In this document: positions 14,725 to 22,851 of the stretch, in pieces | Layout of the letters: each line of letters begins with the position of its first letter | Numbering within the stretch: the first letter of the stretch is position 1 | Virus record (IMG/VR): IMGVR_UViG_3300011113_000657 | Location: 1-50,521 of that record | From: a virus | Length of the DNA stretch: 50,521 nucleotides | Strand: one strand, 5' to 3' | Position numbers and translations under genes: made by a program | The notes under the pieces: generated by a model | Database searches by the model: none | The model's input: the letters and a program-made list of their open reading frames with translations, nothing else | Told to the model about the DNA's origin: nothing

Positions 14725-15461
14725 AAAATTTCTCGTCAGTAAAAATTTTTAGCATATCTACAAACAACTATAAATCTTTTAACTTATCTTTTATAAAATC
14801 ATTTACAGATTTTTTTCTTCCAGATCATAAGAAACAAATTTTTATTTTTACCGATGATATAAATCATGAAAGCTACAGAACTTTAACAGAAATTAAAACA
14901 TTTCAAATTAGACATGAACCCTGGCCATGGATAACATTAAAAAGATATGAGTATATAACTAATATGTTTGATTTAATAAGAGATGATGATCTATGTATAT
15001 TTGCAGATATTGATTTGGAAATAATTCAAATGATTAAAACTCTTGAAATTAATAGCTTCGCTGGAGTAATTCATCCAGGAAATCTTGTAAATCCATATAT
15101 GAACCAATTTTTAGAGCATAATAGTGATAGCTCTGCATATATAAATGAAAGCCTGATTCCAAAAAATTATAAATATATTCAAGGATGTTTATGGGGAGGA
15201 ATTGGAAAAAATTTTATTGATATGGTGCAGGTTTTAAAAGAAAATACTGAAAAAGATTTAAACAACAATATTGTTGCAAAATGGCATGATGAATCTCATT
15301 TAAATAAATTTTGTATAGAAAGGTTTAATAATTTCTCTTTCTTATCGTCATCTTATGCATATCCAGAAAATTGGAATTTACCAATAGATAAGATTATTGT
15401 GCATAAAGATAAAAATATGGAAATGTATCCAAGATTTGAGAGGCTTAATGTATCTAAATAA
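14721..15461 (+). CDS. GT6-family (histo-blood-group ABO-like) glycosyltransferase
   Basis: This 246-residue protein carries the full GT6 signature. FFLPDHKKQIFIFTD and PWPWITLKRYEYI come first, then FADIDLE with the metal-binding D96-x-D98. HPGNLVNPYMNQF and SDSSAYI follow, then YIQGCLWGG (from Y152) and WHDESHLNKF (W188-F197), where E191 matches the catalytic glutamate of human GTA/GTB (E303). GT6 enzymes add Gal or GalNAc in alpha-1,3 linkage to galactose, often fucosylated. There is no membrane anchor or stem, as in bacterial members. The positions that set A or B specificity in humans (266/268) are Q154 and C156, so the donor is open. It follows the fucosyltransferase with a 4-base overlap. 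Confidence 0.88.
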   Translation: MKNFSSVKIFSISTNNYKSFNLSFIKSFTDFFLPDHKKQIFIFTDDINHESYRTLTEIKTFQIRHEPWPWITLKRYEYITNMFDLIRDDDLCIFADIDLEIIQMIKTLEINSFAGVIHPGNLVNPYMNQFLEHNSDSSAYINESLIPKNYKYIQGCLWGGIGKNFIDMVQVLKENTEKDLNNNIVAKWHDESHLNKFCIERFNNFSFLSSSYAYPENWNLPIDKIIVHKDKNMEMYPRFERLNVSK

Positions 15462-16440
15462 ATATAATAAAATAATTATTTGGGGTTATCCGTTATATTC
15501 TCATACTCATTCTTATGTACATGAAGGATATTTTAGAGCTTTTAAACATATTGGTTTGGATACTTATTGGTTTCATGATGATGATTATCCTAAAGATTTT
15601 GATTTCTCAAATTGTCTATTTATTGGAGAGGGATTTGCAGATAGAAATATTCCATTAAATAAAACTAGTTGTTATTTTATTATGTATTGTCCATCTCCTA
15701 AAAAATATATTGAAGCGCAAGTAGGTAGATATATAGACGTAAGAATGGCAGCAAAAAATTTTAAAGACCATATTCATCAATATTCTTTAGAGGAAGAAAA
15801 TTCTATAAAAGTTGGGCATGGATGTTATTTTGAACCAGCAAAAAAATATAAAATTAAAATAATTAATAATTATCATAATTATGAAATTGATGATTTTGAT
15901 AAATATTATATTAGCTGGGCAACAAATCTATTACCAGAAGAATTTAATGAGGATTGGGTATATATTCCAAGAGAAAATAATATATATTTTTGTGGTAATA
16001 TTTCTAATGGAGGAGTATATGAAAATTATTCACAATTTCATGATTTTATAGAAGAATGCAAGATAAATAATATTAATTTTATTCATAATGATTCTTGGTC
16101 GAATCCATTAAGTAATCAAGAAATTATAAGAAAGACGCAAAATTCTTTTATGATGGTAGATATTAGAGGTCCAGAGCATCTAAAAAATGGGTTACTGACC
16201 TGCAGGATATCTAAAAATATTAGTTACGGACAACTAGGATTAACTAACTCGAAGGGTATCTATGAGAAATTAGAAGGAAATTGTTTATTAGAAGAATCTA
16301 CTAAAGATTTATTTTATAAAGGATTAGAGCAAAAACAAAACTTTGAATTAATTAAAAAACAAATGAAATATATTAGATGCAATCATACATATATAAATCG
16401 AATACAGAATATTTTAAATATTGCAAATGATAATATCTAA
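15448..16440 (+). CDS. Probable glycosyltransferase-like protein of unknown family
   Basis: This 330-residue protein begins MYLNKYNKIIIWGYPLYSHTHSYVHEGYFRAF, which looks like the N-terminal Rossmann strand of a GT-B enzyme. A later segment, NIYFCGNISNGG (about 180-190), looks like the start of a donor domain. I see no E-x7-E motif, and the family is not clear. I placed the start at the ATG overlapping the GT6 gene by 14 bases; the frame is open 51 bases further upstream but that part is shared with GT6 coding sequence. It is the last gene in the tightly overlapping run that starts at 11504. Confidence 0.55.
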   Translation: MYLNKYNKIIIWGYPLYSHTHSYVHEGYFRAFKHIGLDTYWFHDDDYPKDFDFSNCLFIGEGFADRNIPLNKTSCYFIMYCPSPKKYIEAQVGRYIDVRMAAKNFKDHIHQYSLEEENSIKVGHGCYFEPAKKYKIKIINNYHNYEIDDFDKYYISWATNLLPEEFNEDWVYIPRENNIYFCGNISNGGVYENYSQFHDFIEECKINNINFIHNDSWSNPLSNQEIIRKTQNSFMMVDIRGPEHLKNGLLTCRISKNISYGQLGLTNSKGIYEKLEGNCLLEESTKDLFYKGLEQKQNFELIKKQMKYIRCNHTYINRIQNILNIANDNI

Positions 16441-16481
16441 ATAAAATAGAATTATTTTTAACAAGTTTTATTATATTAAAT

Positions 16482-17090
16482 ATGAGTCTTTCTAATGAGA
16501 TATATAACTCCTTCTTTGAAGATAAGAAAGATGGTATAATGATAGAAGTTGGGGCTGCAGGACCAAATTATTTATCACAATCTTTATTTTTTAGAGAGAT
16601 TGGATGGAGATGCGTGCTGATTGAACCTAACCCTAGATTTGTCGAAGAACATCTTAAAAAAAATAATGAAATCTATCAATATGCCTGTTCAAATTTTGAT
16701 CAAGATGATATTGATTTTGAACTATGTCTTTTGGGGGAGGGAGAAGTAACTAATGAAAGTTTTTCTTCATTATATATTGATGAAAAGTTTGTAAAAAATT
16801 CAGGATTTTCAAGTAAAGATATTTTAAATATTCAAAAAATTAAAGTTAATGTAAGAAAACTGGATACAATTTTAAAAGAATTAGATATAAAATCTATAGA
16901 TTATATATCTATAGATGTAGAAGATCACGAAGAAAAAGTCTTAGATGGATTTTCAATTCAAGAATATAAACCAAAAATTGTTTTAATAGAAAATAATTTT
17001 AAAGATCATAGATATGATAACTATTTTCAAAAAAATGGTTATATTTTATATTCCTCAAGTGGAATTGATTATATTTATCAACTAAAATAA
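16482..17090 (+). CDS. FkbM-family methyltransferase
   Basis: This 202-residue protein has the FkbM layout. GIMIEVGAAGPNYLSQSLFF (about 19-38) is the SAM-binding motif I, and WRCVLIEPNPRFVEEHLKK (about 44-62) follows. In the middle is VNVRKLDTILKEL, then IDYISIDVEDHEEKVLDGF (about 142-160), the typical 'iD.lkiDvEG.E..vl.G' segment with H in place of G. FkbM proteins O-methylate sugars or polyketides; here a phage or host glycan is the likely substrate. A TATTAT box lies 7 bases before the ATG but without a -35 match. A second FkbM-like gene follows after one base. Confidence 0.8.
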   Translation: MSLSNEIYNSFFEDKKDGIMIEVGAAGPNYLSQSLFFREIGWRCVLIEPNPRFVEEHLKKNNEIYQYACSNFDQDDIDFELCLLGEGEVTNESFSSLYIDEKFVKNSGFSSKDILNIQKIKVNVRKLDTILKELDIKSIDYISIDVEDHEEKVLDGFSIQEYKPKIVLIENNFKDHRYDNYFQKNGYILYSSSGIDYIYQLK

Positions 17091-17091
17091 T

Positions 17092-17697
17092 ATGAGCTTT
17101 CACTCAGACGCAGGACAAGATCAGTTTGTAGCAAATATTTTTAAATTTAAAAAGAATGGATATTTTGTAGATATAGGCAGCTGTCAGGCGGTATGCGCTA
17201 ATAATACCTTCTTTTTTGAAAGTTTAAATTGGAATGGGATATGTGTTGAATATAATCCTGCACATAATGAATCATATAAATCTAGAAGTTGCCATTATAT
17301 AAATGATGATGCTCTTAAATTAAATTATTCACAAATTTTTAAAAATTTAAATTTTCCTCAATCAATAGATTATTTATCTCTAGATATAGATGAATTAAGC
17401 TTTGATCTATTGCAAAAATTACCGCATGAAAATTATAGATTTAAAGTTATTACAATTGAACATGACGCATATCATCTTGGAGATAGTTTTAGAAAAAAAC
17501 AAAGAGATTTTTTAAATTCATTAAATTACGAACTTATAATAGGAAATGTTTTTCTTCAACAAGATGGATATCCAGCAAGCTCTCCATTTGAAGATTGGTG
17601 GGTTGACCCCAAAGAATTTGATAAAGATTATATAAACAAAATAAAATCTGAAGATATATATCCTGCCCAGATAATGCTAAAATTTTCAGAATTATAA
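17092..17697 (+). CDS. FkbM-like methyltransferase, second copy
   Basis: This 201-residue protein resembles the preceding one in fold order but is divergent. The start is HSDAGQDQFVANIF, then NGYFVDIGSCQAVCANNTFF (about 22-41, motif I) and WNGICVEYNPAHNESYK. IDYLSLDIDELSFDLLQKLP (about 96-115) replaces the 'iDvEG.E' segment, with D-I-D-E, and FKVITIEHDAY follows. The Q-D-Q-F-V opening is common in FkbM proteins that act on glycans. The two neighbouring methyltransferases suggest two methylation sites or sugars. No separate promoter is apparent. Confidence 0.7.
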   Translation: MSFHSDAGQDQFVANIFKFKKNGYFVDIGSCQAVCANNTFFFESLNWNGICVEYNPAHNESYKSRSCHYINDDALKLNYSQIFKNLNFPQSIDYLSLDIDELSFDLLQKLPHENYRFKVITIEHDAYHLGDSFRKKQRDFLNSLNYELIIGNVFLQQDGYPASSPFEDWWVDPKEFDKDYINKIKSEDIYPAQIMLKFSEL

Positions 17698-17706
17698 TAA
17701 AAATAA

Positions 17707-17734
17707 TTGATTTAAAAAATTTATAGTCTATAAT
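17707..17734 (+). promoter_or_regulatory. Sigma-70-like promoter, leaderless ATG start
   Basis: TTGATT (17707-17712), 16-base spacer, TATAAT (17729-17734), then 8 bases to the ATG at 17743. Confidence 0.75.
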
Positions 17735-17742
17735 ATTTAAAC

Positions 17743-18996
17743 ATGAAAACTTCTAAATGTCGTATATCTGGAGATGAATTAATACCATTATTTAGTCTTG
17801 GAGAATTATATATATCTGATTTTGTAGATCAACAACCTAAAGATAAACAAAAATTTGAATTAAAACTAATGTTTTCTAAAAAATCTGGTCTTGTTCAACT
17901 TGAAGAAGGCGTAGATCCAAATAAGATGTATGGAAGATATTGGTATCGCTCTGGAACAAATGACACAATGAGAAAACAATTAAAAGATGTCGTGGATTCT
18001 TGCGCGTATGTAAAAAATATAAAAGACAAAGCTCTTTGGCTTGATATTGCTTGTAATGATGGTACATTATTAAGTTATGTTCCAGATAATTTTAATAAAT
18101 TAGGTATAGACCCCGTTGAAGATTCATATGTAAAAGAAAGTTCTAAATATGCAGATCAAATTATCCAAGATTTTTTTTCTTTTGAATCTTACAGTAAAAG
18201 TATATTTAAAGATCAAAAGTGCGATATAATAACTTGCATAGCAATGTTTTATGACTTAGAAAATCCGATAGCTTTCCTTAAAGATGTAGAGAAAGTGTTA
18301 AAAGATGATGGATTATTTGTTATACAAATGAGTTATACACCACTAATGGTCGAACAACTTGCTTTTGATAATATTTGTCATGAACATTTAATGTATTATA
18401 ATTTGCATTCAATTAAATATTTAGTAGAAAATAATGGATTCAAGATTGTAGATTGCGAATTAAATGACGTTAATGGTGGTTCGTTTAGAGTATATTTACA
18501 GAAAGAAAAAGCGGACAAGAATAGTTTTGCAACTGCTCCGTATAGAGATGTTGCAAAATTTAGGATAGAATCTTTATTAAAACATGAAATAGATCTTGGA
18601 GTAATGAATCCAGAATATTATCTAAATTTTTATAAAGAAATAGAAAACTTAAAAAATTTAACATTTAATTTTATAAAAAACGAAAAAGATAAGGGCAAAA
18701 GCATATGGGTATATGGAGCTTCTACAAAGGGTAATACCTTACTCCAGTATTTTGGCCTCAATAGCGATCTAATAGATGGCGCAGCAGAAAGAAGCCCTTA
18801 TAAATTTGGATTAAAAACTATAGGAACAAATATATCAATATGCTCAGAAGAAAAAATGAGAAATAAGAATCCAGATTATCTATTAATACTTCCATGGCAC
18901 TTTATAGATGAATTCAAAAGAAGAGAAAAAAAATACTTGGATAATGGCGGGAGTTTTATTGTGCCATGTCCAAAATTTGAAATTATAAGCAAATAA
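17743..18996 (+). CDS. SAM-dependent C-methyltransferase of the sugar-modifying type
   Basis: This 417-residue protein has the three-part build of NDP-hexose C-methyltransferases. The N-terminal part starts MKTSKCRISGDELIPLFSLGELYISDF; in relatives it binds zinc with four cysteines, here only C6 and no CxxC pair is seen. The central domain has ALWLDIACNDGTLLSYVP (about 97-114), a SAM motif I, then ICHEHLMYYNLHSIKYLV (about 209-226), typical of the family. The C-terminal domain has IWVYGASTKGNTLLQYFG (about 324-341). Relatives methylate a carbon of a nucleotide-linked keto-sugar, which would fit the 4-keto sugar made by the GDP-mannose dehydratase at 21706. It has its own promoter. Confidence 0.82.
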   Translation: MKTSKCRISGDELIPLFSLGELYISDFVDQQPKDKQKFELKLMFSKKSGLVQLEEGVDPNKMYGRYWYRSGTNDTMRKQLKDVVDSCAYVKNIKDKALWLDIACNDGTLLSYVPDNFNKLGIDPVEDSYVKESSKYADQIIQDFFSFESYSKSIFKDQKCDIITCIAMFYDLENPIAFLKDVEKVLKDDGLFVIQMSYTPLMVEQLAFDNICHEHLMYYNLHSIKYLVENNGFKIVDCELNDVNGGSFRVYLQKEKADKNSFATAPYRDVAKFRIESLLKHEIDLGVMNPEYYLNFYKEIENLKNLTFNFIKNEKDKGKSIWVYGASTKGNTLLQYFGLNSDLIDGAAERSPYKFGLKTIGTNISICSEEKMRNKNPDYLLILPWHFIDEFKRREKKYLDNGGSFIVPCPKFEIISK

Positions 18997-19004
18997 TAGA
19001 TAAA

Positions 19005-19961
19005 ATGAAACTAGCTTTAGTAGGGCCTGGTATAATGCCGATACCGCCAAATGGATGGGGAGCAGTGGAGATGATGATTTGGGATTATTATAATATATTA
19101 AGAAAATATGATATAGAAGTAGATATTATAAATGTTCCAGCTAAAGATGAAATAATAAATAAAGTAAATAATGGTAATTATGATATTGTTCATATTCATT
19201 ATGATGTCTTTATAGATATAATTGATCATTTAAATACAAAAGTAAAAATTTTATCTAGTCACTATCCTTTTATTAGTGATATACAGCGTCATCCAGAACA
19301 TAATTATCATACAATTTTTCCTAAAATTGTTAATAATAAGAATTTTAATATTTTTGCATCATCACAAAAAGATATTGATACATTTATTAAATTTGGGGCA
19401 ATTAAAGAAAATATTTATTTAAGTAAACTTGGGATTAAAAAAGATTCTTATGAATTTTATCCTAATGCAGAATATGATAGAACTTTATGTTTTTCTCAAA
19501 TTGTGGACAGAAAAAGACAATTTTTAATTCAAAATATAGAAGAAATTGATTTTATGGGAAGACTAGATGATGTAAGATTTAAAAACTTTACTAATTATAG
19601 AGGAGAATTTGCTAGACATTCATTAAATAAAGAAATATCAAAATATTCTAATTTTATTTTAATTAGTTCCGTAGAGAATACAACCCCTTTGGCAGTTAAA
19701 GAAGCCCTAATATGTGGTCTCGGAGTTGTTGCATCTGAACAAGTCGCCTACGAATTAGATAAAACTTTAGATTTTATAACCGTGATAGAAGAAGATCGAA
19801 TTAATGACATAAGCCATATAAAAGAATGCATAGATAAAAATAAAAATATATCTCGGGAGAAAAGACAGGAAATAAGATCTTATGGTATACGCGAATTCGA
19901 TTTAGAGTCTATATTAAGAAAAGATTATATAGAACAATTAAAGTTACTATCAAATGAATAA
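19005..19961 (+). CDS. GT4-like glycosyltransferase, copy A
   Basis: This 318-residue protein starts MKLALVGPGIMPIPPNGWGAVE, a GT4 N-terminal pattern (GGWGAVE loop that binds the donor phosphate). The C-terminal part has NTTPLAVKEALICGLGVVAS (about 227-246), in the place of the E-x7-E motif but with T at the first position and only the second glutamate (KEA) kept. A gene of the same make-up lies at 20756 with a GT-A gene between them. It starts 8 bases after the C-methyltransferase and overlaps the next gene by 8 bases. Confidence 0.75.
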   Translation: MKLALVGPGIMPIPPNGWGAVEMMIWDYYNILRKYDIEVDIINVPAKDEIINKVNNGNYDIVHIHYDVFIDIIDHLNTKVKILSSHYPFISDIQRHPEHNYHTIFPKIVNNKNFNIFASSQKDIDTFIKFGAIKENIYLSKLGIKKDSYEFYPNAEYDRTLCFSQIVDRKRQFLIQNIEEIDFMGRLDDVRFKNFTNYRGEFARHSLNKEISKYSNFILISSVENTTPLAVKEALICGLGVVASEQVAYELDKTLDFITVIEEDRINDISHIKECIDKNKNISREKRQEIRSYGIREFDLESILRKDYIEQLKLLSNE

Positions 19962-20754
19962 ATATACCTTTTTTTATGTTGTAGGTGGAACTGATATGTA
20001 TTATAATCAATTAAAAAAATCTATTAGGAGCCTAGAAAGAATTAAAAAGAATTTTAACATAAAAATTTTAGATTTTAATAAAAAGTTATCAGATGAAAAA
20101 AATATAAAAATCATTAATATAAATAAAAATATTTACGAGAAGCACATATTTTGGCAGTATAAATATTTTATAACACAACAACTAGATACAGAGTACGGCA
20201 TATATTTAGACTGCGATACAATTATATGCCATGATAGACTTGAAGAAATATTTAATAATTTAAACAATAGCTTCGGCGTAGTTCAACACTTTTATCTAGA
20301 TAACTTTCAAAAATTTTTATCAGCTTTTCCTTATCAATCTTCAAAAGATTTTATTAAGAAGAGTTCAATTAATTTAATTGACCCATTTTTTACAGGAGGA
20401 GTCTTCTTTTTTAAAAATACGAAGAATTCTTTGGATATTATAAAAAATACTTTCGATATGCATGAAGAATATTATAAAATTAATTCTAATTATATTGAAG
20501 GTTTATATGATGAAACTTTTTTATCCGCTTCATTAAAAAAATTTAATTATTCTAATTTAAATGGAGCAATGAATCATTGCAGTGCAAATCACATGCCTTT
20601 AATGTTACAGGGCGATAGGCTAATGGGCAAAAATCCATTCGATGCCCGATATGAAGATGTATTTATATTGCATGGATATTCTGAAAGACAAACTCTTGGT
20701 TTAGATTTTCAAGGAGCTTTAAGAGCAAAAATACAAGAAATGTGGGCAGTATAA
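19954..20754 (+). CDS. GT-A fold glycosyltransferase (GT8-like)
   Basis: This 266-residue protein has YTFFYVVGGTDMYYNQLKKS at the N-terminus and YGIYLDCDTIICHDRLEEIF (about 87-106), with a DCD motif that would bind the metal of a UDP-sugar. FFTGGVFFFKN (about 149-159) corresponds to the 'NsGvml.r' region of GT8-type enzymes. LYDETFLSASLKKF and the later C-terminal histidine (LHGYS) also fit. It lies between two related GT4 genes and overlaps the first by 8 bases. Donor and acceptor are unknown. Confidence 0.7.
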   Translation: MNKYTFFYVVGGTDMYYNQLKKSIRSLERIKKNFNIKILDFNKKLSDEKNIKIININKNIYEKHIFWQYKYFITQQLDTEYGIYLDCDTIICHDRLEEIFNNLNNSFGVVQHFYLDNFQKFLSAFPYQSSKDFIKKSSINLIDPFFTGGVFFFKNTKNSLDIIKNTFDMHEEYYKINSNYIEGLYDETFLSASLKKFNYSNLNGAMNHCSANHMPLMLQGDRLMGKNPFDARYEDVFILHGYSERQTLGLDFQGALRAKIQEMWAV

Positions 20755-20755
20755 A

Positions 20756-21697
20756 ATGAAAATAGTTTTAATTGGCCCAGGATGTATGGATATACCACCA
20801 AAAGGGTGGGGGGCGGTAGAATCACTTGTTTGGGACTATTATAGTGAATTAATAAAACTTAACCATGAAGTCAAAATTGTTAATACGTCAGACGCAAATA
20901 CAATAATTCAAGAAACAAATAAATTTAATCCAGATTTTGTACATATTCAATATGATGAACATGTAAAAATAGCTAATCAAATAAATTGCAAAAAAATTGC
21001 TGCAACAAACCACTATGGTTACTTGACTCAAATACAAAATCATCCAGAATATCATCACATATTAGTAAATTTTGTGAGAAATAATTTTTACATATTCTGT
21101 CTGTCAAAGGAGATTGAAGAAGTCTACATAAAACTTGGAGTCGATAAAAAAAGATTAAGAATTACGCCAAATGGAGCAAATAATAGCATCTTCAAGTATT
21201 CAAATTATCCAGAATATAATAATAAATCAATTTACTTAGCCAAAATAGACTACAGAAAAAGACAATATATCTATCAAAATATAGAATCATTATATTTCGC
21301 TGGAAATTATCATGACGAAAGATTTAATAAAAATAATAAAAATTACTTAGGTGAATGGACTAAAGATTATCTATATAATAATTTAACAGATTATTCAAAT
21401 CTCGTTTTATTAAGTGATGGTGAAGCTGATCCACTTGTGACAAAAGAAGCATTAATGGCTGGGCTAGGCTTAGTAATATCCGAATATGCTACCGCTAATC
21501 TAGATCTGTCGCTGCCATTTATAGACGTTATACCAAATGATAAATTAAACGACATTGATTTTATAGAAAAAACTATTATAAATAATAGAGAAAAATCAAA
21601 TTATTATAGACCAGAAATAAGAAAGTACGGGATAGAAAATCATTCGTGGGACATAATTGTTAAAAAATATTGCAATATCGTAGAGAATACATTATAA
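20756..21697 (+). CDS. GT4-like glycosyltransferase, copy B
   Basis: This 313-residue protein is a paralogue of the one at 19005. Both start with the pattern [KM]I/LxLVGPG-x-M-x-IPP-x-GWGAVE-x-x-x-WDYY and share later blocks (IQxHPEYxH/xHPEHNYH; Y[LF]xGE[WF]xxxxL). Here the C-terminal motif is EADPLVTKEALMAGLGLVIS, with both glutamates of E-x7-E in place, so this copy looks closer to an active retaining transferase than copy A. A promoter for the dehydratase lies in its last codons. Confidence 0.77.
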   Translation: MKIVLIGPGCMDIPPKGWGAVESLVWDYYSELIKLNHEVKIVNTSDANTIIQETNKFNPDFVHIQYDEHVKIANQINCKKIAATNHYGYLTQIQNHPEYHHILVNFVRNNFYIFCLSKEIEEVYIKLGVDKKRLRITPNGANNSIFKYSNYPEYNNKSIYLAKIDYRKRQYIYQNIESLYFAGNYHDERFNKNNKNYLGEWTKDYLYNNLTDYSNLVLLSDGEADPLVTKEALMAGLGLVISEYATANLDLSLPFIDVIPNDKLNDIDFIEKTIINNREKSNYYRPEIRKYGIENHSWDIIVKKYCNIVENTL

Positions 21698-21698
21698 T
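21670..21698 (+). promoter_or_regulatory. Sigma-70-like promoter, leaderless ATG start
   Basis: TTGCAA (21670-21675), 17-base spacer, TATAAT (21693-21698), then 7 bases to the ATG at 21706. It lies in the end of the preceding gene and decides the start of the dehydratase gene. Confidence 0.75.
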
Positions 21699-21705
21699 AG
21701 ATAAT

Positions 21706-22851
21706 ATGAATAATAATTTTAAAGAAACTTATTATGGAAAAAAGATAGACACAGCAAATATACTAAATATAGAAGATGCTAGTAAATTAATCAAAGGGAG
21801 AAAAACTGTAGTAGTAACTGGAGTAACGGGTCAAGATGGAAGTCATATGGTAGATTTTTTATTGAAAAATACTGAATATCTAATTTTTGGCGGAGTTAGA
21901 AGGTTGAGCGTATATAATCATGAAAATATCAAGCATATTAATTCTGATAGATTTTATCTTATAAATTTTGATTTAACTGATTCTCACGCAATTGCAAGGA
22001 CTGTAGAAAAAATTCAACCAGAGTACTTTATAAATTTTGCGGCACAAAGCTTTGTAGCACCAAGCTGGGACTTCGCAAAACAAACTTGGAAGACAAATTC
22101 TACAGCAGTTTTAGATATACTTGAGGCCATAAGACTTTATAAACCTTCATGTAGATTATATCAAGCTGGATCGAGTGAAGAATTTGGAAATGTTCAATAT
22201 TCTCCACAGGACGAAAATCATCCGTTAAGACCAAGAAGCCCATATGGAGCGAGCAAAGCTGCTTCGAGACAACTGGTTAAGGTCTATAGAGAATCATATA
22301 ATATATATGCAATACAAGGATGGCTATTCAATCATGAAGGCACAAGAAGAGGAGAAGAGTTTGTTACAAGAAAAATTACCAAAAATGTAGCTAGAATTTA
22401 TCATGCTATAAAAAATAATGAAAATTTTAAACCACTAGAGCTTGGTAATATTGAAGCGAAAAGAGATTGGAGTGACGCAGAAGATTTTGTTGAAGGCGTA
22501 TGGATGATGTTAAATCAAGAAAAATATAATCTAAATTATGACGGCATGCCAAAAGAATACATATTTTCATCTAATGAAACTCATACCATAAAAGAATTTG
22601 CTGAAAAAGCTTTTAGGTTCGCTGGAATAGATGGCGAATGGATTGGAGAGGGAGAACATACAATTTTTATTGATAATAATAAAAAAACTCTTATACAAAT
22701 TAACCCTTCATTTTATAGGCCAGCAGAAGTAGAATTACTGCTTGGAAATTCTAATAAAGCTAGAGAAGAATTAAACTGGAAACCAAAAATTTCATTTGAC
22801 AATCTTATTAAAAAGATGGTAATATGGGATATTGAAAAATATAAATCATAA
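21706..22851 (+). CDS. gmd: GDP-mannose 4,6-dehydratase
   Basis: This 381-residue short-chain dehydrogenase/reductase converts GDP-mannose to GDP-4-keto-6-deoxymannose, the precursor of GDP-fucose, GDP-rhamnose and perosamine. The NADP-binding motif TGVTGQDGS starts at residue 38. The catalytic set fits S156, E158 (in SSEEFGNV), Y180 and K184 (in SPYGASKAA), with the same spacing as E. coli Gmd. GWLFNHEGTRRGEEFVTRKI is the family-specific substrate segment. About 30 residues precede the usual N-terminus. The promoter 7 bases upstream supports this start over an in-frame ATG at 21670 inside the previous gene. No partner reductase or epimerase gene is in the window. Confidence 0.92.
   Translation: MNNNFKETYYGKKIDTANILNIEDASKLIKGRKTVVVTGVTGQDGSHMVDFLLKNTEYLIFGGVRRLSVYNHENIKHINSDRFYLINFDLTDSHAIARTVEKIQPEYFINFAAQSFVAPSWDFAKQTWKTNSTAVLDILEAIRLYKPSCRLYQAGSSEEFGNVQYSPQDENHPLRPRSPYGASKAASRQLVKVYRESYNIYAIQGWLFNHEGTRRGEEFVTRKITKNVARIYHAIKNNENFKPLELGNIEAKRDWSDAEDFVEGVWMMLNQEKYNLNYDGMPKEYIFSSNETHTIKEFAEKAFRFAGIDGEWIGEGEHTIFIDNNKKTLIQINPSFYRPAEVELLLGNSNKAREELNWKPKISFDNLIKKMVIWDIEKYKS

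Noticed and set aside
15397-15447. Longer N-terminus for the 15448 gene.
   Set aside because: The extra 17 codons lie within the conserved end of the GT6 gene; the internal ATG gives a normal Rossmann-type N-terminus.
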